From contig VWZL01004595.1 in the NCBI GenBank assembly GCA_013396915.1, positions 186,286-250,285 on the forward strand: 64,000 bases of DNA, in the 5' to 3' direction. This DNA is from Stercorarius parasiticus. Taxonomy: Eukaryota > Chordata > Aves > Charadriiformes > Stercorariidae. This document shows positions 24,725 to 39,000 of the stretch, in pieces. Made by a program: the position numbers and the translations under genes. How positions within the stretch are numbered: the stretch's first letter is position 1; the number at the start of each line of letters is the position of its first letter. Under the pieces are notes generated by a model. The model did no database searches, was not told where the DNA came from, and was given only the letters and a program-made list of their open reading frames with translations.

Positions 24725-26634
24725 GGTTTAGTTTTACCAATGAAAGACAAGTATTAGTCATTCTGACAGTTAGTGATACTCAGTTTCAGATGTTAGCTCG
24801 TGGTCTTCAGAAGGAATCTGAATTCCCCTGCCTGAAGAAGATGATGAAGACAGAGACCTATAATTTACAGCTAGACATTTCTTGTTTAAGAAGAAGGTAG
24901 GTGGAGTTCATAGTGGCACATTAGGAAGTGAAAGACTAATATAAAAAATGATCATATTCCTTAGCATGTTTATGTCGTGCTTGATAAATATCCATAGTGA
25001 CCATGCATGTGGTGAACAGGGGTATTTCAAATATGAAATTTTTTACTTTATCAGTTTATTGGGGCTTAACTCTCATAATTACGAACTTCTTCCCTGTATG
25101 TTTGTGTTCTCTCTAGACATGGGAGGATCTTGTGTGAATGACACCAATTTGTCATCCATGCTGTCATGTCTGTTTAAACTTGTGCAGTGAGTAGATGTCT
25201 CCCATATGGTGTTACTGTTTTGAATTGCTCCATGCAGGCAATACCAGTTGTTTTGTTTTTTCAGCCTTTTGCCAGCACCAGGTTCTTCCTTGTGATTGTT
25301 GTGATGCACTCTGGTTTCTGTGACCTCCCCTTGGGCAGCGCTTCTGTGGTCTAATAGATCTCGTAATGAGTCTGAAATACTGGAAGCAGAGCGGACTTCC
25401 CTTTGTTCATTTCACCCCATTACTTCAAGTAATATTTTCCCCCACCTCACCAAAATAGATAGTGATTCCCCCAAGGAGAAGGCAACAGTGTATGAGGAGC
25501 TGTAGCTGTAGAAGCCTTCTGGGTCTAGAAGTGTTATGTAGGTGTAAGATGTTGCCGATCGTTTTTTTGAAGTATTTAGGGTCGTCATGGATTTGTGTTT
25601 AGATGTTTAGCTGGCCTGATTAAATAAATAATAGGTAATCCGGGAAGTATTTATTTTCTTGTCTTCCTTGGTAACCTTAGAGACGAGGAATTCTTAGGAA
25701 CAGCTTTGTCCACTAGCATTGTCTCCAAAAAGCAGCTTTATCTCTAGGAAAAGTTGGTCCCTTTGCACTCGTCAGAATCTAGCACAAAGCAAGAACATGA
25801 TGCATTTTCCTATCCAAGTAAGTGTTTTGTATGAATGAGGGAAAACTCAAATCTGCCCTTTAAATCTCTAGTGAGAACAAAATAAAAAACTAAGCTATGT
25901 TCATAGAAGATATGCATTGCTTTTCTTGAGGGAACTTTGGAAGTGTTTCATTTTCTTTCTTTAGTATAAATCTCAGAAGAGGTTAATCATTTGTGAAAGT
26001 ACATTGCTTTTAGAAAAAGATATCTTGATCATCCTCATGTAAAAGGGTACTTTATTTTAAAGACTCAATTTGAGCATGGAACAAATTGATGAAATTGTAT
26101 TACAAAACCTTTAATGCATTAGAATGATTACATTTGGAAGTCATTATGTATACAAGTAGTTATTACAGAAATAACCTTCTTTGGCAAGTATTCTTGGCGT
26201 GGAAGTAATCAGCATCCTATCCCATTAATTGTTTGAGAACTCTGAAATCTTTAATGAGGTTTTTTACAGAAGGATTTCAGTCAAATGCAAATGATTCATT
26301 GAAGCACTTAATCATAAGACAAATAGTGATTCTTTAGTGAGGTTTTTTTTATTCGCTGTAATAAATGTAGCATGCTAACTGTAGATACACAGCTAACTGT
26401 TTTTCAGTAACTTCTCACAGCATTTTTTCTTTAAAGATTCATTGTTAGTCAGAAAGTCATAATGGCTGCACAGTGAAAGAAAATGCTTGACAGATGTCAA
26501 GAAATCTGTGTCTGATATAGCTTCAAATAGATTTTTTCCTTTTGAGTGTTTGAAAAATGAATTTATTTCTTCTGGTCGATAGAGACATATTTTTCAATGG
26601 GTATTGGCAATCAAATATCATGCTTTTTTCACAG

Positions 26635-26696
26635 GTCTGATTACAACAACGTCAAGAAAATTGGATCGGGAACAGCAAGCAGAGCATTTTTTGGAG
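26635..26696 (+). CDS. FAT3: FAT3 short exon (62 nt), end of a cadherin repeat
   Basis: This is a small internal coding exon of the giant protocadherin FAT3. It is preceded by a pyrimidine tract ending CACAG and followed by the strong donor GAG/GTAAGA. The first two bases (GT) complete a codon, probably glycine, begun in the upstream exon. Twenty whole codons follow, including [19 protein letters not shown]. The LDRE motif is the conserved cadherin segment that precedes the last strands of an extracellular cadherin (EC) repeat, and the preceding context would be the usual D-x-x-T-G. The exon ends in phase 0, and the exon at 52721 continues as VTVSDGG, exactly as expected for LE-VTVSDGG in FAT proteins. 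The length is not a multiple of three, so skipping it would shift the frame. The assignment rests on motif, phase and splice sites; FAT1 is the main alternative. Confidence 0.9.
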
Positions 26697-29600
26697 GTAA
26701 GATTAAGTGGAAAATATATGTTAAAAGGTTAACTGATTTTTGTAGTTTAAAATCACTTCTTCCTGTTCCAGGAGAGTGGTATTCTCCCTTCTCTCGATGT
26801 ATGACAGACTCACACAGAGCCGGGAATTGCCTGATTATACAGAAGAAATAATACATTTTGCAATTCACAAGCACAGGAAAAAATTGAACAAATATGGCCA
26901 AGACTTGTTTCCTACCTCTAATCTGCTTCAGTTAAATTTTTTATTGTAGCCCTTAAATTTTATTTGTGACAGAAGTTTAGAATATCCAGAGCAATTTAAA
27001 AAAAAAAAATAATAATAAAAATAGGTGGAATCGCCCCAACCCTGCCAAGATTCTCAGTCTCTCAGGTTAAACAAGTTTAAAGTTTTGCATCTCAGTTCTA
27101 ACATGCAAACTATTCTTTTGGATGAAAGCAACTTTGACCTTGCTCACATTCACTGCATCATCAGAATCGATGAATAATTCCTTAGCCTTCATTTATTTGG
27201 GCTATCAACGGCAAGTTTCAAGATAAAAATTACCCTCTGAAGAGTGTCTAAACCATTCCCTTGGCCCTTGGATGAATGTTTCTCTTTATAAGTAGCTCAC
27301 ATATGTTGGATATGGAGTGATAGACTTGTAAACTACTGGTTTTACCACATGTGTTTTCTTTCACGTTGCTGTACACCATGCTGTGTTTTTTTCCTTTGGG
27401 TAGAAGATCCTTGACTCTGTTCTCTTCTCTATTCATGAAATAAGGAATTCTTGATTCATATTGGTACAAGTAAAAAAGAACCATATTGTCCTACATAATT
27501 AATCATTCATACTATGTTTTTTAGGAAATTCTCTTCAAATCCATAGGAGTTAAAAAACATCTGGACAAAGTAGTTCCCAATGCAATCACTATCTGGCAGC
27601 AAAATTTGTAAAATATACTTTTGCATAGTCCATGGTTATTTTTGTTTGCTAGAAATCCCAAATTATTTTGGTTAGTGCAGAACACAGGAGAGAAGGGTTA
27701 ATTTATTACTGTACAATTTGGGGTCTCTTTTCTTGATAATCCACTGCAGATTGTCACACATTCCTGGCCATAAATAAATGGAGGGGAATAAAAGGATTTT
27801 CCCCTTTTTAGGATTTATTAAGTTGGAAAGTTAGTAAAGGAATCATGTGTTCAAATAAACGCAAGCTTTCCAGTTTATACTGTCAGAGAAGATCGCAAGA
27901 TGAATGAAATTGGCATTGATTTTAAAATATATCTACTCATGAGAATCTTAGGTCTGTAAGTCTCTTTTGCATTTATCTCAGAGACCTCAGTGAAATATGC
28001 CAAATTCACATTTGCCAGAGGACTCCCATACAGATGGGGAAGTGTTACTATTAATAGCAAAAAGAAAAAAATAATTGCTTACAGGAATTAGGCTTTATTC
28101 ATCAATACGAGTTAATATATTCCTTCCCCTGAATTTTATCTCATTTGAAAAAATAACCATCTGCAAGATTTTGAGGATTGATGATTAGAGGGAAGTTGGT
28201 GTCATATGGTGCCCCAAGGCCTTTGAATGGGGAGTGAAGTGGAGGGCAGGCTACAGGGAAGAGAAACACCAGGGCAAGGTGTCCTGGAGAAGTGGGGAGG
28301 GGACCACCACACTGTTGTAAAACCCAACTGGGAATGGTGTGCAAGCAAAGGGAATCGGGCTCTGGCAGGCACATGGCCCCAGAGGCCAAGTCGACCCTTT
28401 GAGCTGCTGATGAGCATTGACCATCGCCACCTCTTGGGAGACAGGTTCCCAGGGACCAGAGCAAGTGAGCTGCTGGGGATCTCTGCGCCTTCTTGGGGCA
28501 CTCTCAGAAAGCGTTTTCTAAAATGCCTGGCTGTCTCTGTGTGTAATTAACTCCCTGGGGAGGCCCTAATTGCCAAGACAACCATGGTCTCCCAGTAGTA
28601 CAGTATTTCCCTTCCGGCTTCATTTCATACCCTTCTTCAAGTAGTCTGTCTGGTATAAAAGAGAGCAAACTTGGCTCCCTTTGAAAAGCTCTGATTAGTG
28701 CTTGACCTGGCAACCCCTGCTCGCCTTTGCCCGGTGCGCGTGTGAGGCACTGACAGACTGTTCCTACATACAAAATTAATTATTTTTAATAAGCCTGTCT
28801 TTTCCCTACCTGAACTTGACAGGGATGCTATACCCCTACTGGCCAGCACTTACTGAGCAAATTGCATTACTAACAGGATTTCCTCCTCTTCCACGAAAGT
28901 TGTTGGGAAAACGAGGTGAAATAAGATGGCAGATGTTAGTCATTATAATCGTGTGTAGTGCCAGTGCTCCTCTGCAGACCGCCGCCTGTGATGGCTTAGG
29001 GTGGCTCTTCGGGAGTCGTCTGTCCCTGTCTGTATCAGAGGAAACATGAATTACCAGCAAAAACTGGGTATGTATTTTTAAGGCTGCCATGGTTAGGAAG
29101 GAGAATCTAAGTGACACCCCTTGTAACTACACAAGAAGCCTTTTGCAAAGTACTGGGCCCAGGTCACCCATGCATCTCTTCTTCCTTCCTCCTTTGATTA
29201 TCTTCTTTGGACGTATGGACCTGTGTCCGCATGACTTTTTGAATGGCACCCAAGGCTGCTGTCACAGGACTTGAACTTACCAAAAAGTATCTGCCAAAGT
29301 GAGTGCAGAAACATGGCTAGATCCTTCGTTAAAAGATGCATCAGAAAGTCAGAAATGGACTCCCCTTTGTAATAATTGAGATTTTTTATTTGTTTTGGGG
29401 AGGTTGGTTTTTTGTTTGGGGCTTTCTGGGAGGAGAAAAAAAAACAGGTTTCTTCTCCCAGATCTTCAGTGGCATTGTTAACGCTATATTTTTTTTCAGC
29501 TCCCAACTTAAGGGCTTAATTTTTTTGACACATTTGTAATGTCTTGCAAAGCTGCAGGTTTTATTCAGGGCTTGTTATCAGGTAGATTTTTTTCTGCTTA

Positions 29601-30156
29601 GGTTTAAATTGGACGTCCCTGGATTTTATACAGGATGGTCTCTTGCTTTAGTGGATTCTTACTAATGGAATGGTTCTTCCTGAAATGGGAGGAAAATGAC
29701 CACTTGAATACATTACTTTCTCACATGAAGCAAACCAAAAGCAATCGTTTTACTTCACAGACTTTCTCAAAGAGTCTGCAGTTGGGATGAAGTATTTAAA
29801 TATCCATCTGAAACAAGAAAGGTCATTCTGAGAGTCGCCTACTTGCTTTACAAGTAAATGAAAATGGCAATGTATTTCCTAGTGAGGTGCAATTGCAGGT
29901 TTCAGGTGATCTGTCTTTATTCTCCTTCAATAATTGGACACATCAGCACGATGGTTATAGGTTTCCTCCTTTCTTTCTTTTACTTCTTTTTTCTTCTGGG
30001 TATGTGTTGTCTTCTAATAATTTCTATGTTAACACTTAACTCTGTCTTCTCTTGTATTATGCTAAATTGCTAGAAAGAAGAAGCTAGAAGTGGAGAATGT
30101 TAGTGGAGTTTGAGCTATGGAAAAACAAGGAAAACTGGCTGCTTTTCTACCCGCCT

Positions 30157-30157
30157 N
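30157..30157. other. Ambiguous base (N)
   Basis: A single unresolved base in intronic sequence: an assembly or base-call gap with no biological meaning. Confidence 0.99.
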
Positions 30158-32396
30158 GACAGCTTTACAAACTAGTCATTTTGCTATGTGATTGTATGCA
30201 AACAGCTGCTGGAGTGATGGAGGTCTGATAATAAGCGTAAAAATTAAACAATTTCATGGAGGGTCTGCATCATTGTGTTATGTCAGCTGATTCTGAGATG
30301 TCCAGAATACAAATAATTCCTAGTTTGCTTTACAGTGCTCATGTGCAGCTTGATGGGAGAGGATTGTTGAATCCAGGCTACAGCTCATTGACTTGTGCGT
30401 TCAGCCCGGAAAGTGTGTCTCAGCACGCGCTTTCACACCCTGAGAGGTTTCTGAAGGCGCTGTCGCAGATGCTGGGTTACCTGTGCCTCCAACACGGAAA
30501 GCCTCTGCGAAACGCACCCACTGCTGGGGAGCTCAGTTTGCTGGGAATTGCTGGGGCAAGACCTGTATTTAGCAAAAGGATGAGCTGAAAGTGTTACAGG
30601 CTTCAGTGTGCAGTTCTAGCAACAGTCTTAGAAACTTTATGATTGGAGGGATAAATTATCTGTAGCAAGAGATGACCTCTTCATCTTTAAAAGCTGGTGC
30701 TTTTAAAGTGCTGGGGCTATTTAGTCTCTCCTTGATAAGTGCATGTGGTGCAGGCTCTTCAGCCATTTAGCCAGTTTTGAAAATTCTATCCATAGTATCG
30801 CTCTGTTGCTCCAAACTATGTTTAAATTTACCACTGTAGATTCATTCAGAAATTACCTTTTAACATTTGCCGTGGTGGAACACTTGTCTATTCAAAGCCT
30901 CTCCAAAGAATAAAAATAGTTGCTAATAATAAACATGGTCAGAACTTTAAACGTCTTCAAGAGTGACAAAGCAACTGAAGACAATAGGTTTAAAAATACT
31001 GTTACAACAACCTCAGCCTTTTGAGGTCCGAGTCATGTACCATAATTAATGAGGAGGAGAAGCAGGAGCAGAGTCTTGGCTTAGTGCAGCTAATTTTTAG
31101 CCAACGTAGTGCTATCAGAATGGGAACAGTGCCTCTCAAGTGCCTTGCTTTTGTCGCAAATCAGTATATACAAGCCTCATCAATCTTCCTGCTGTGACGC
31201 TTGAGCGTAGCTCTGAGAAGGATGTCAGTAACAGTGCAAGGGGCTGTAATGAAGATAAATTGGTAAATCTGATGTGAGTGTCAAAATACATGGGCTGAAT
31301 GAAGCATATTGGTTTCTATTTACTGTAAGTACACTAACAGGGTACAATAAACTGTGTTACATGGTATGTATTTATGTGCAGTAATTAGAGGGAGGCATAA
31401 TAATCTGCTGTAATTGTAGCCTTCTAAAAAGAATTCAAATTTCCACTCGTTTAATGGGAAGTTGTAATTAGGAGGGGCATTTTGATGGAGGGGCTATCGT
31501 TTTTTCCACTTGGAATTTGGTCTGGAATATCATGGGGGAACTTGCTGCTGAGAACTTTATGGCCACAGTTTGTAGGGGAGAGGGGTTTTAAAATCTTGAA
31601 AAGTAGCATCTTAAAATAGCACCGCCTCTCAGTTCTTCCCACAAACACCACGCTGGTGGTTCAGCATTGGACCGGCGCTGCGTTCTCTGCCATCCTCCTC
31701 TTTTCTTCCAGCATCTCCCACGCAAGAACTTAATAGATTTAACCTTGTTTTGCTTTTCAGCCTGTTCAGTTAGGCTGTAGCCTTTGCTAGTGGTGATGCC
31801 TGAAGTCACTGGTCCTTGTGGGAAACTGCAGCGTTTCCTGAAGAATGTAGGCAGCCGTGTGGCAATATGCTCGTGCGTATTTTTTACAGAAGTACAAAAA
31901 GCTGAAGTTCATTGGGTTTCTGTAGCTGACTAGTACTCTACAGAACACTGATTGCTCAAATCCTGGATTATGAATCTGTGTAAGCATTTGTTTCACGGAT
32001 CTTTAGCATTGCCCAAATTTGGCAGGGAAGGCTGCATTTTTTCTTGGTGACATGCTGGTGATGGGGTAAAAATGAGGCGGTGTGTCTGATTGAACATTTT
32101 GTCTGAGGTTTAAATGGCTCCAAAGGCACATGCCTTTCCCTTTTTAACATTGAAGCCTATCAGATGGTGCAGGGGAAAATAGGTAAACAGCTTCTTATTT
32201 CCATTTTAAGCTTAAAAATTATTACTGGTTGTGCTTGCTGGAAATGAGAGAACTATTTTTTAGTATTTCAAGGACACCTGAAAGGATTTTTAGCAGAACA
32301 ATAGGTATGTAGAGGCAACTTTCTAAAAAGACAATGAAAGCTGTTTCATGATGTCAGCTTCGAATGGTGACACATTGAACTTGAATGTCAACTTCA

Positions 32397-32470
32397 AAGT
32401 TGGAAGGAAAAACAAAGGAAAAAAGGAAAGAAAGGGAAAAAAGAAGAAAAAAAAAGAAAAGAAAAGAAGC
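32397..32470. repeat. Purine-rich low-complexity tract
   Basis: A run of about 70 bases made almost only of A and G on the + strand (GGAAAGAAAGGGAAAAAAGAAG and similar). Confidence 0.9.
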
Positions 32471-35400
32471 AGTTCTAAAAAAAATTAAGAGCATGTTCCT
32501 CTCATACTCCCTCTTCATGGGTTCCTCAGCAGAGGGTAAAGATGCCTGAGGGACAGGTCGGTGTGGTGGTGGATCCAGCAGAGACCCCAGTTCCCGGCAT
32601 AGAAGGCACATGCTGAGCTTGCTCATCCCACGCTGCAGATTTCCATCCTGCACCCTGTGTTCTTTGGGAGTTGTTATTCTGCACCAGCTTTCTAAAGAAG
32701 CATGGGCTGCACTTGCCCCTCCTTCCCTTCCCGAGTATTTTTTTTTTCCATCAAGTTGCTATTTTCAGAAGTAGCCAACAACTTTCCAAAGGCAGGACAT
32801 GACCGGAGGTTAAAACTCTCTTTCAGAGACAGATTTGCATTTGACATTGCACACTGCTTCTCGAGTGTACTCAGGCAGAAAGTCTTACACAGCAAAATAT
32901 GGGAAAAGTCCTGGTGTGATTCATCTGTCTGCAGTGATAAGTGGTCTCCTCGATTAGACTATTGTCTCTAACTAATGTGATCTGATAAGATGAAGAATTA
33001 TCAAGTGCATCACTGAAAATATTACTACTTCAGTTGTTAACCGTGGCCTCTGTACAAGAGATAAGAACAGGAATTTTAAATGGCAAAATAATTAAGGCAT
33101 AATGTTTTTACAGATTATTCTCTTTTCTTTAGTTATTGCAAATTTCAATAGCTCCCAGATGTCCCTTTATTTTAGATAGCGACTTGAGAAGTAACACAGA
33201 CGACAAAGCCTAAGCATTAGGAAAACTGTGTTTAATAACACTTTTCTTCATGCATGTGGAATTTTAATTTTGTTTTCTTATTAAATAAGAAAAAACCTCT
33301 TCATAAAATTATAATAATAGGGCAAAATAATTAAGGTTGGGGGGGGAAGACCTATGTATTTCAATTCCTTAATATTCCATGTAAAATTCAGGTAGCCAAT
33401 AGGAAATGTACACACGACTCTGATGACATAATATATACCAAAAGCAAGGGGCAAGAATGGGTCCACATATATCAAATAGTAGCGGTGACCCTCAGCTCAT
33501 TTCAGTTATTCAGTAAAATACCAATAGCCTTGAGAGACTGAATGTGCAAAGAATGTCTGTGACATTTCCACAAAATTTGTAGACTTTAAGTCAACCCTGG
33601 GGATGCTTTGTTTGCTTTTTGCTTGTGCTTATGGTCGACTTCAGTCTTTTATCTTTTTAGGTACTATTCAAATAGTCCTTTTAACTCTCTCAAGATTAGA
33701 TATTTTTGTCTTAAAAATGTTTTGCACATGCTAACACCAGGATGATGTCAAGGATAAACATACTACTGACAGCTCAATTAGTGCATCATTTATATCCAAG
33801 TATCTGATTCTGGCCTCTCTTGGAGAGTGCTTAAGCCATCCAGCTAATCTGATACTGTGTGGAAGTTACATGACAGGATTTTAGTCGAGCATTAAAAATC
33901 TCACACTTGCCTGGTTAATCCATTCTATTGATTCAGGGTACCAATAGTAATGAAAAAAGGCAGTCCTCTTTTCTGTTTAATGACCTTCCTAAATCAAAAA
34001 TCTTTGTAACTCAATGTGCAAAACTTTGGGGTTTTGTTGTGAATGCTTCACAATTATAGAAATGAATCAAATTGTTTATAGAGCTTTTATAGATGTATTG
34101 TAAGCTTGTGTTAATTTATTTGGGTATTAAAATAAAAAAGCACATCTCATTTGTTATTTAGTCACTCCTTAGCTCATGGAAGAGATTTGATTTTCCCAGT
34201 TCATCGATATATATATGATGACAGATTCACCATCTACAGTGGAATACTGCCCCAAGTATATTTTCCACAAAATCATGTTTCACCGGACAGTGAGTCTGCT
34301 AGAAATGGGCAGGGAACAATTGATATTACAATCCAGGTTTAAAAAGCTATTAGTCCTTTAGATGAAAAGTTGACGCAGTGTAAAGATGCAGATGATTTTG
34401 CAAGTAGTAATTCATGGTCATATTTTGAAGAGCGTGGCAAGATCAGAGTTGTCCAGGGCTGGCGCTTTGGCTCACACACTGCTGCTGTCCACGCAGTTGT
34501 TGTGTCTCATTAGAAAAATCACCTTTCTGGTTGCCTAGAGCTTTGCCTTAGTTAAGGAATGATTTGCATGTATCTGGAGTTTGCAGAGGGGAGGGAGCTT
34601 GTTTTACAGATTTCATGAATCACTGACCTGAACTGTTGGGTCATGAAATGAAGAAATTAAAATCCACAAAGCGCAGCGCTGTCAGCTTTTTTGTCCTGGG
34701 CATCAAATACCTCTTTTAGGATTTTCCTTGTGGACCCTCAGCAATCTAGCAGCAGGTCTTGGCTTTAAGCACCTCATTGCATGCAAGCACAGAAGGAGAT
34801 AGGCAGCGTATAGGCTTTGCGTGCTGTCTTATCAAGCATTTTCCACCTCTTTTAAAGGCATAATAGAGAAGGTGGAATTGTGCCAGGAAGCAAATCCAGC
34901 CTACAGGCTGCCACCCTGCAAAGTCCTGAGCATCTCCTGGGAGCCTAGAGATGTATCAGCGTTTCCTTGACTCTCTGGACCTAATTAAAGTCTCCCTGAA
35001 GTTAGCATCATGCAGTTGTGAAGTCAAGTAGTGCAAGAAAGTGACCTTTTGGTTAACTAGCATTATGTTAAGACATATGTGATGTCACTGCGGAGAGGGG
35101 AAAGTCTTATTTATTACCCTGGGGGCTAGTTGAGTTCCTTTGCTTACCCTCAGTGGTGTGCTTAGTCCGGCTTCGGTAGCATTGATTTTCTTGAAGTTAT
35201 TCCTGATAATACCCAGGACGAGAATCAGACATCGGCTCCCATGGCTGCGTTTCCCCAGATATGTCTGGAAATGGGTGAGTGAACACATTAGAGAAAAGCA
35301 ATTTAAAATATACCCAACACCTGTTTCTTCTGCTCTGTTTGCAGAACTACGAGATGGCAGAGCATTAGATCAATGCAAATGGGATGGAAAAGTATTATTA

Positions 35401-36014
35401 AAACACCAAACATTATTGTGTGGTTTGAAAATTAGGTCTGCACCCATGTGTTAAATGCTGTTGAAACAGAGAGGGATATATTAATGGTCTTCCTTTTCGT
35501 TTTATAAATCATTCCTCATCTAAGCTTGTGTAGGCAAATTCTGTGGTTAATCTATACCAAGGTTTTCTTTTCTGTCAGGATTTAGAAGTTTGGTCTAATG
35601 TTGCTTTGTCGCTGAGGGGTTAGCTCACAGCTTAGCTCAGGGTTAACAGGTTTTTTCTTCATTGTACATTTCTTAAGATCTGTAACTCTTTTTATGTGGG
35701 CTGGAGCCCACCTACCAGGCCCAAATTGGTTGGATATACCCTTTCAGGGTGTCTCTCTTGCCAGGCTCTGTGCTTGCTGAGACAAAGAGTCATTGTGAAG
35801 GCACGCCGCTTTGCTAAATCTTCACATTTGTTTTATGAATGTACCAATGTTTTAATCTTCTGCAGAAGCAGCAGGAAATCTTTCACATGATTTGAATCTC
35901 TTTTAGATGTACAGAGCCTTTGTGTTATCTGAAGCATGTCTGCTTTAGTGCTGTATCATGTTTTCTGTAGCATTTGCAATACCCATCAGCTGCCAGACTG
36001 TTAATTTATGTCTG

Positions 36015-36053
36015 TAAGTGTGTGAGCACACACATGTACGTGCACACACACAT
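36015..36053. repeat. Degenerate CA repeat
   Basis: AAGTGTGTGAGCACACACAT followed by GTACGTGCACACACAC: a short, interrupted dinucleotide repeat. Confidence 0.75.
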
Positions 36054-39000
36054 TTTGTGGAGGGCTCCGTTTCCTGCCTTCCTGGACGAGACTGAACTAA
36101 GCATTGCATTTAAGGCAGGGCAGCGTCTTCTTCCTCAGTTAGGAACACATTGCATCTGTAACAAAAACCTTTCTGGGCACAGGAAATCCTAGTATGTCTT
36201 TTAATTAATCCGTCATTTAGAAACATGCCCTTAAACAAGTTTTTCATCCATTTCTCCTTTCTCCTAGGGTGATCTGTACTCATCTGTTTGGAATTCATGC
36301 TGGTTATCGTTAAAAAAAGTTGGGATATTTTCACAGCAACTTCATTTGCTGCCACCATTTATACACACCAAATCCAACCACCCTGCAATAACTCATATAG
36401 GGATGCCAGCACTAAATCTCCAATTCATGTACTTGAGTGGACTCTGGGTTGGTTTGAAACATGGTCTTTGATCACAGGCTGTCGCAATGTCCATGGAGTC
36501 TGACTGGAGATGGCCTCTCTTGGAGGATACCTGCAGCTTAAGCAGACCCTCCCCCAGATCATCTTCAGTTGTGAGCCCTTCGATTTACAGGCAGCCCCTC
36601 CACAGGGAAAAACCAGGACAACTCTTTCCTTTTGCAAGTTCTGTTAGATTTTACTGTCTTTCCTAACAGCTCTCTTTTCTCCATCGTGGAGATCCTTATT
36701 CTTGAGCTCAACTCCCTTGAGTCATACTGTCAGTCTAGAGTCACATCATCTGGGTTTTGTCAGTGCTTTTTCCTCCAGTTGTTTTTTTTTTTTTGGTGGT
36801 AGTAGTGGTGGTTTTTTTGGTCTCCACCTCTTTAGCCCTCTTATTATCCAGGGTCTCATAATGTCCAGTATTGGTGATGTACTGGAATTCCCCAAAACTG
36901 CCACCAGCAGTCCCTGCACTTGGTGAGAACCTCTTGCTAGCATACTTTGAATACACAATGTTTTCTTTGAGTCTCATCACATCCCTTACGGTCTTCTCAC
37001 CATAGCCTGTAATGTCTTTCATTATTATGTATTTCCCTCTTTATCTCTTTTTTCATATTCCCAGATTACCACCCTGTCCCTCTGCCACTTAATCCTTCAA
37101 CATTCAGCTTGAGCAAAAAAGACGTACCGGAAAGGGTAGAAAAACGTCATGCAAAACATGGTAGTCTGAAAAATTGTGTATTTTTTTTGTTTTAAAAATA
37201 ATTTTTTATGGCAAAAGTGCGTAATTGTCTGAAATGTGCTGAAGTAAGATTGGAGTATTCAGCATAATTTGTAAAATGACACAATTTAAAGTATTTACTA
37301 GACACCTGCAGATAAGAAAACCTCTAATCAGGTCGAGAATCAGTTTAATAAGCATATTTGACACCTTTTTTCTCCCTAAATATATTGTCATGGAACATAA
37401 GAATCCTAATGCTTTTCTTATCTGACTTCAGCTAGATAATAATCAGAGACCAAACAATCCTTTTGCTTTTTATGAAGATATGATTTAAACAGAAAAGTAC
37501 AAAGGCCCTGAAGCATCAAGTGCTATGAAATCTGCCCTCAAAAGCGGTAATTTTCTTTTCCCAGCCTAACAAATTTCAGTTGTCAGGAAACAGATTAATC
37601 TTCTCATTCTGAAATGTAATATTGCTGTTTGCTAATCTCTCATGATACAGAGACATTGAAAATGTTATCGTAGCAGTTCTAGAGTACATTTTATGTTTTG
37701 GCAAAAAGTAATACTTTCTTTGGCAAGAATATTCTAAATATTCAAAAGGAGGATTAACATGAATAATTGAGAGCAAAAATGTCAGATTCAAAATAATGCA
37801 TTATTTTTTTCTCACATTCCCTGGGAAAGTAAAAATACAAATATTACTAATAGCAATCTGTCAATTTATGGCTTAGACTTTTCTGAGGACCAGTGTGTTG
37901 TCTTTAATCAAGATACCAACAAATAGCTTAATACTTTCTGTCATAGACTCAAATATATTTGTTTTTCCCTGTAGATCTTGTTTCCTTCCATTATCCTTCC
38001 AGATAACTTTTAAGGTATTGTATAAATAAAAATGTGTTCTTAAACTTCAAGGCAAAACAGCTATTTTAAAGACTTAATTGAAAAAAACATGGAGAATTTA
38101 AACACATAGGTTTGTATTGCCACACTTTTTTTTCTTTAAAAAATAATGACCACAGTTTAAAAAACACCCAAAAAATTTCTAGGAAGTCATGAGTTTTAAA
38201 CTACATATTTACCTAAGCAGAGATGATGCTTTACTATGTGATACATCAAAGTGTGCCAAAATGGCATGGCCTCTGTTGACTGAGAGAGATGCAGAAGTCA
38301 ATGAGATAAGTGCATTAGCTTGGTCTCAAAAGACAACCATAATGTATAGCAGAAGGAATAAAAATATTAACTGACACATGAGGTTCGCTTGCATATACTC
38401 CGTTATCCTCCTCACCAAAACCTTGTCGTTCAAATGGACCTGCACAAACTCTCTCTGTGTAGCTTTGGCCATATGTTTGTGGGATTAAATTGAATACTAA
38501 AGCCCATTTTTTTCCTTTTTTGCATTGGCATTTACCAACTATATCTACAGATACAGATCTTCCACTATTCTTGTTGCAAACCACTAGATACCACCTAAGT
38601 GCAGTCTTGGCTGCAGCACCTCAGCCAGGGAACGGCATTTTTGAAAGTAAAATAATATTTGCTTTAAATGTCTTCTCTTCAGGCATTTAATTCTCATAAT
38701 ATCCGGCTCTCAGTGTGAAAGTATCAATTGAAAGCCGTGGCTTTTTTAATGAAAAGAAGTCTGAAGCATACAGAAGATTTTGTTTTTCTGCAGCACAGGG
38801 AGGGTGCCTGGTGATGGATCACACCAGTGATGGGACGCCCAACTTCCAGCGAGCTGCTGAGCTCCCGGAACAAATCCTTGCTGCTGCCGCACGGTGCTCA
38901 GCATGAGGCAGTCATTTATCCTGCTTCTTGACAGAGCAAATTACCCTACTCAGAGCTGTGGGCTGCATTTTCAGTGCCTCGTATAGTTCTTTCAGGGCTA

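Larger units (their letters stand above)
1..26634 (+). other. FAT3: Intron (3' portion) upstream of the 62-nt FAT3 exon
   Basis: This stretch contains no supported coding exon. Open frames in it are short, unlike any family I know, and lack paired splice sites. It ends in a good acceptor, a T-rich tract (CTTTTTTCACAG) at 26623-26634. The exon that follows begins two bases before a codon boundary, so the missing upstream exon must end in phase 1. In FAT genes that neighbour is a very large first coding exon of about 3 kb; nothing of that kind is present, so it must lie left of the window and the intron exceeds 26.6 kb. Recognisable contents are old SINE, CR1 and MITE-like relics, simple repeats and a few CpG-rich patches (about 1325-1440, 6495-6605, 9560-9780). 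The rest is unique AT-rich sequence in which I see nothing definite. Confidence 0.85.

Noticed and set aside
24543..24761. Leucine/proline-rich open frame
   Set aside because: It is a translation of the trinucleotide microsatellite.
32354..32653. Minus-strand open frame with a phenylalanine-rich stretch resembling a membrane segment
   Set aside because: The hydrophobic run is produced by the purine-rich low-complexity tract.
33640..33665. Recursive splice candidate TTATCTTTTTAG/GTACTA
   Set aside because: The pyrimidine tract is good but GTACTA is a poor donor, so it is weaker than the 42895 candidate.
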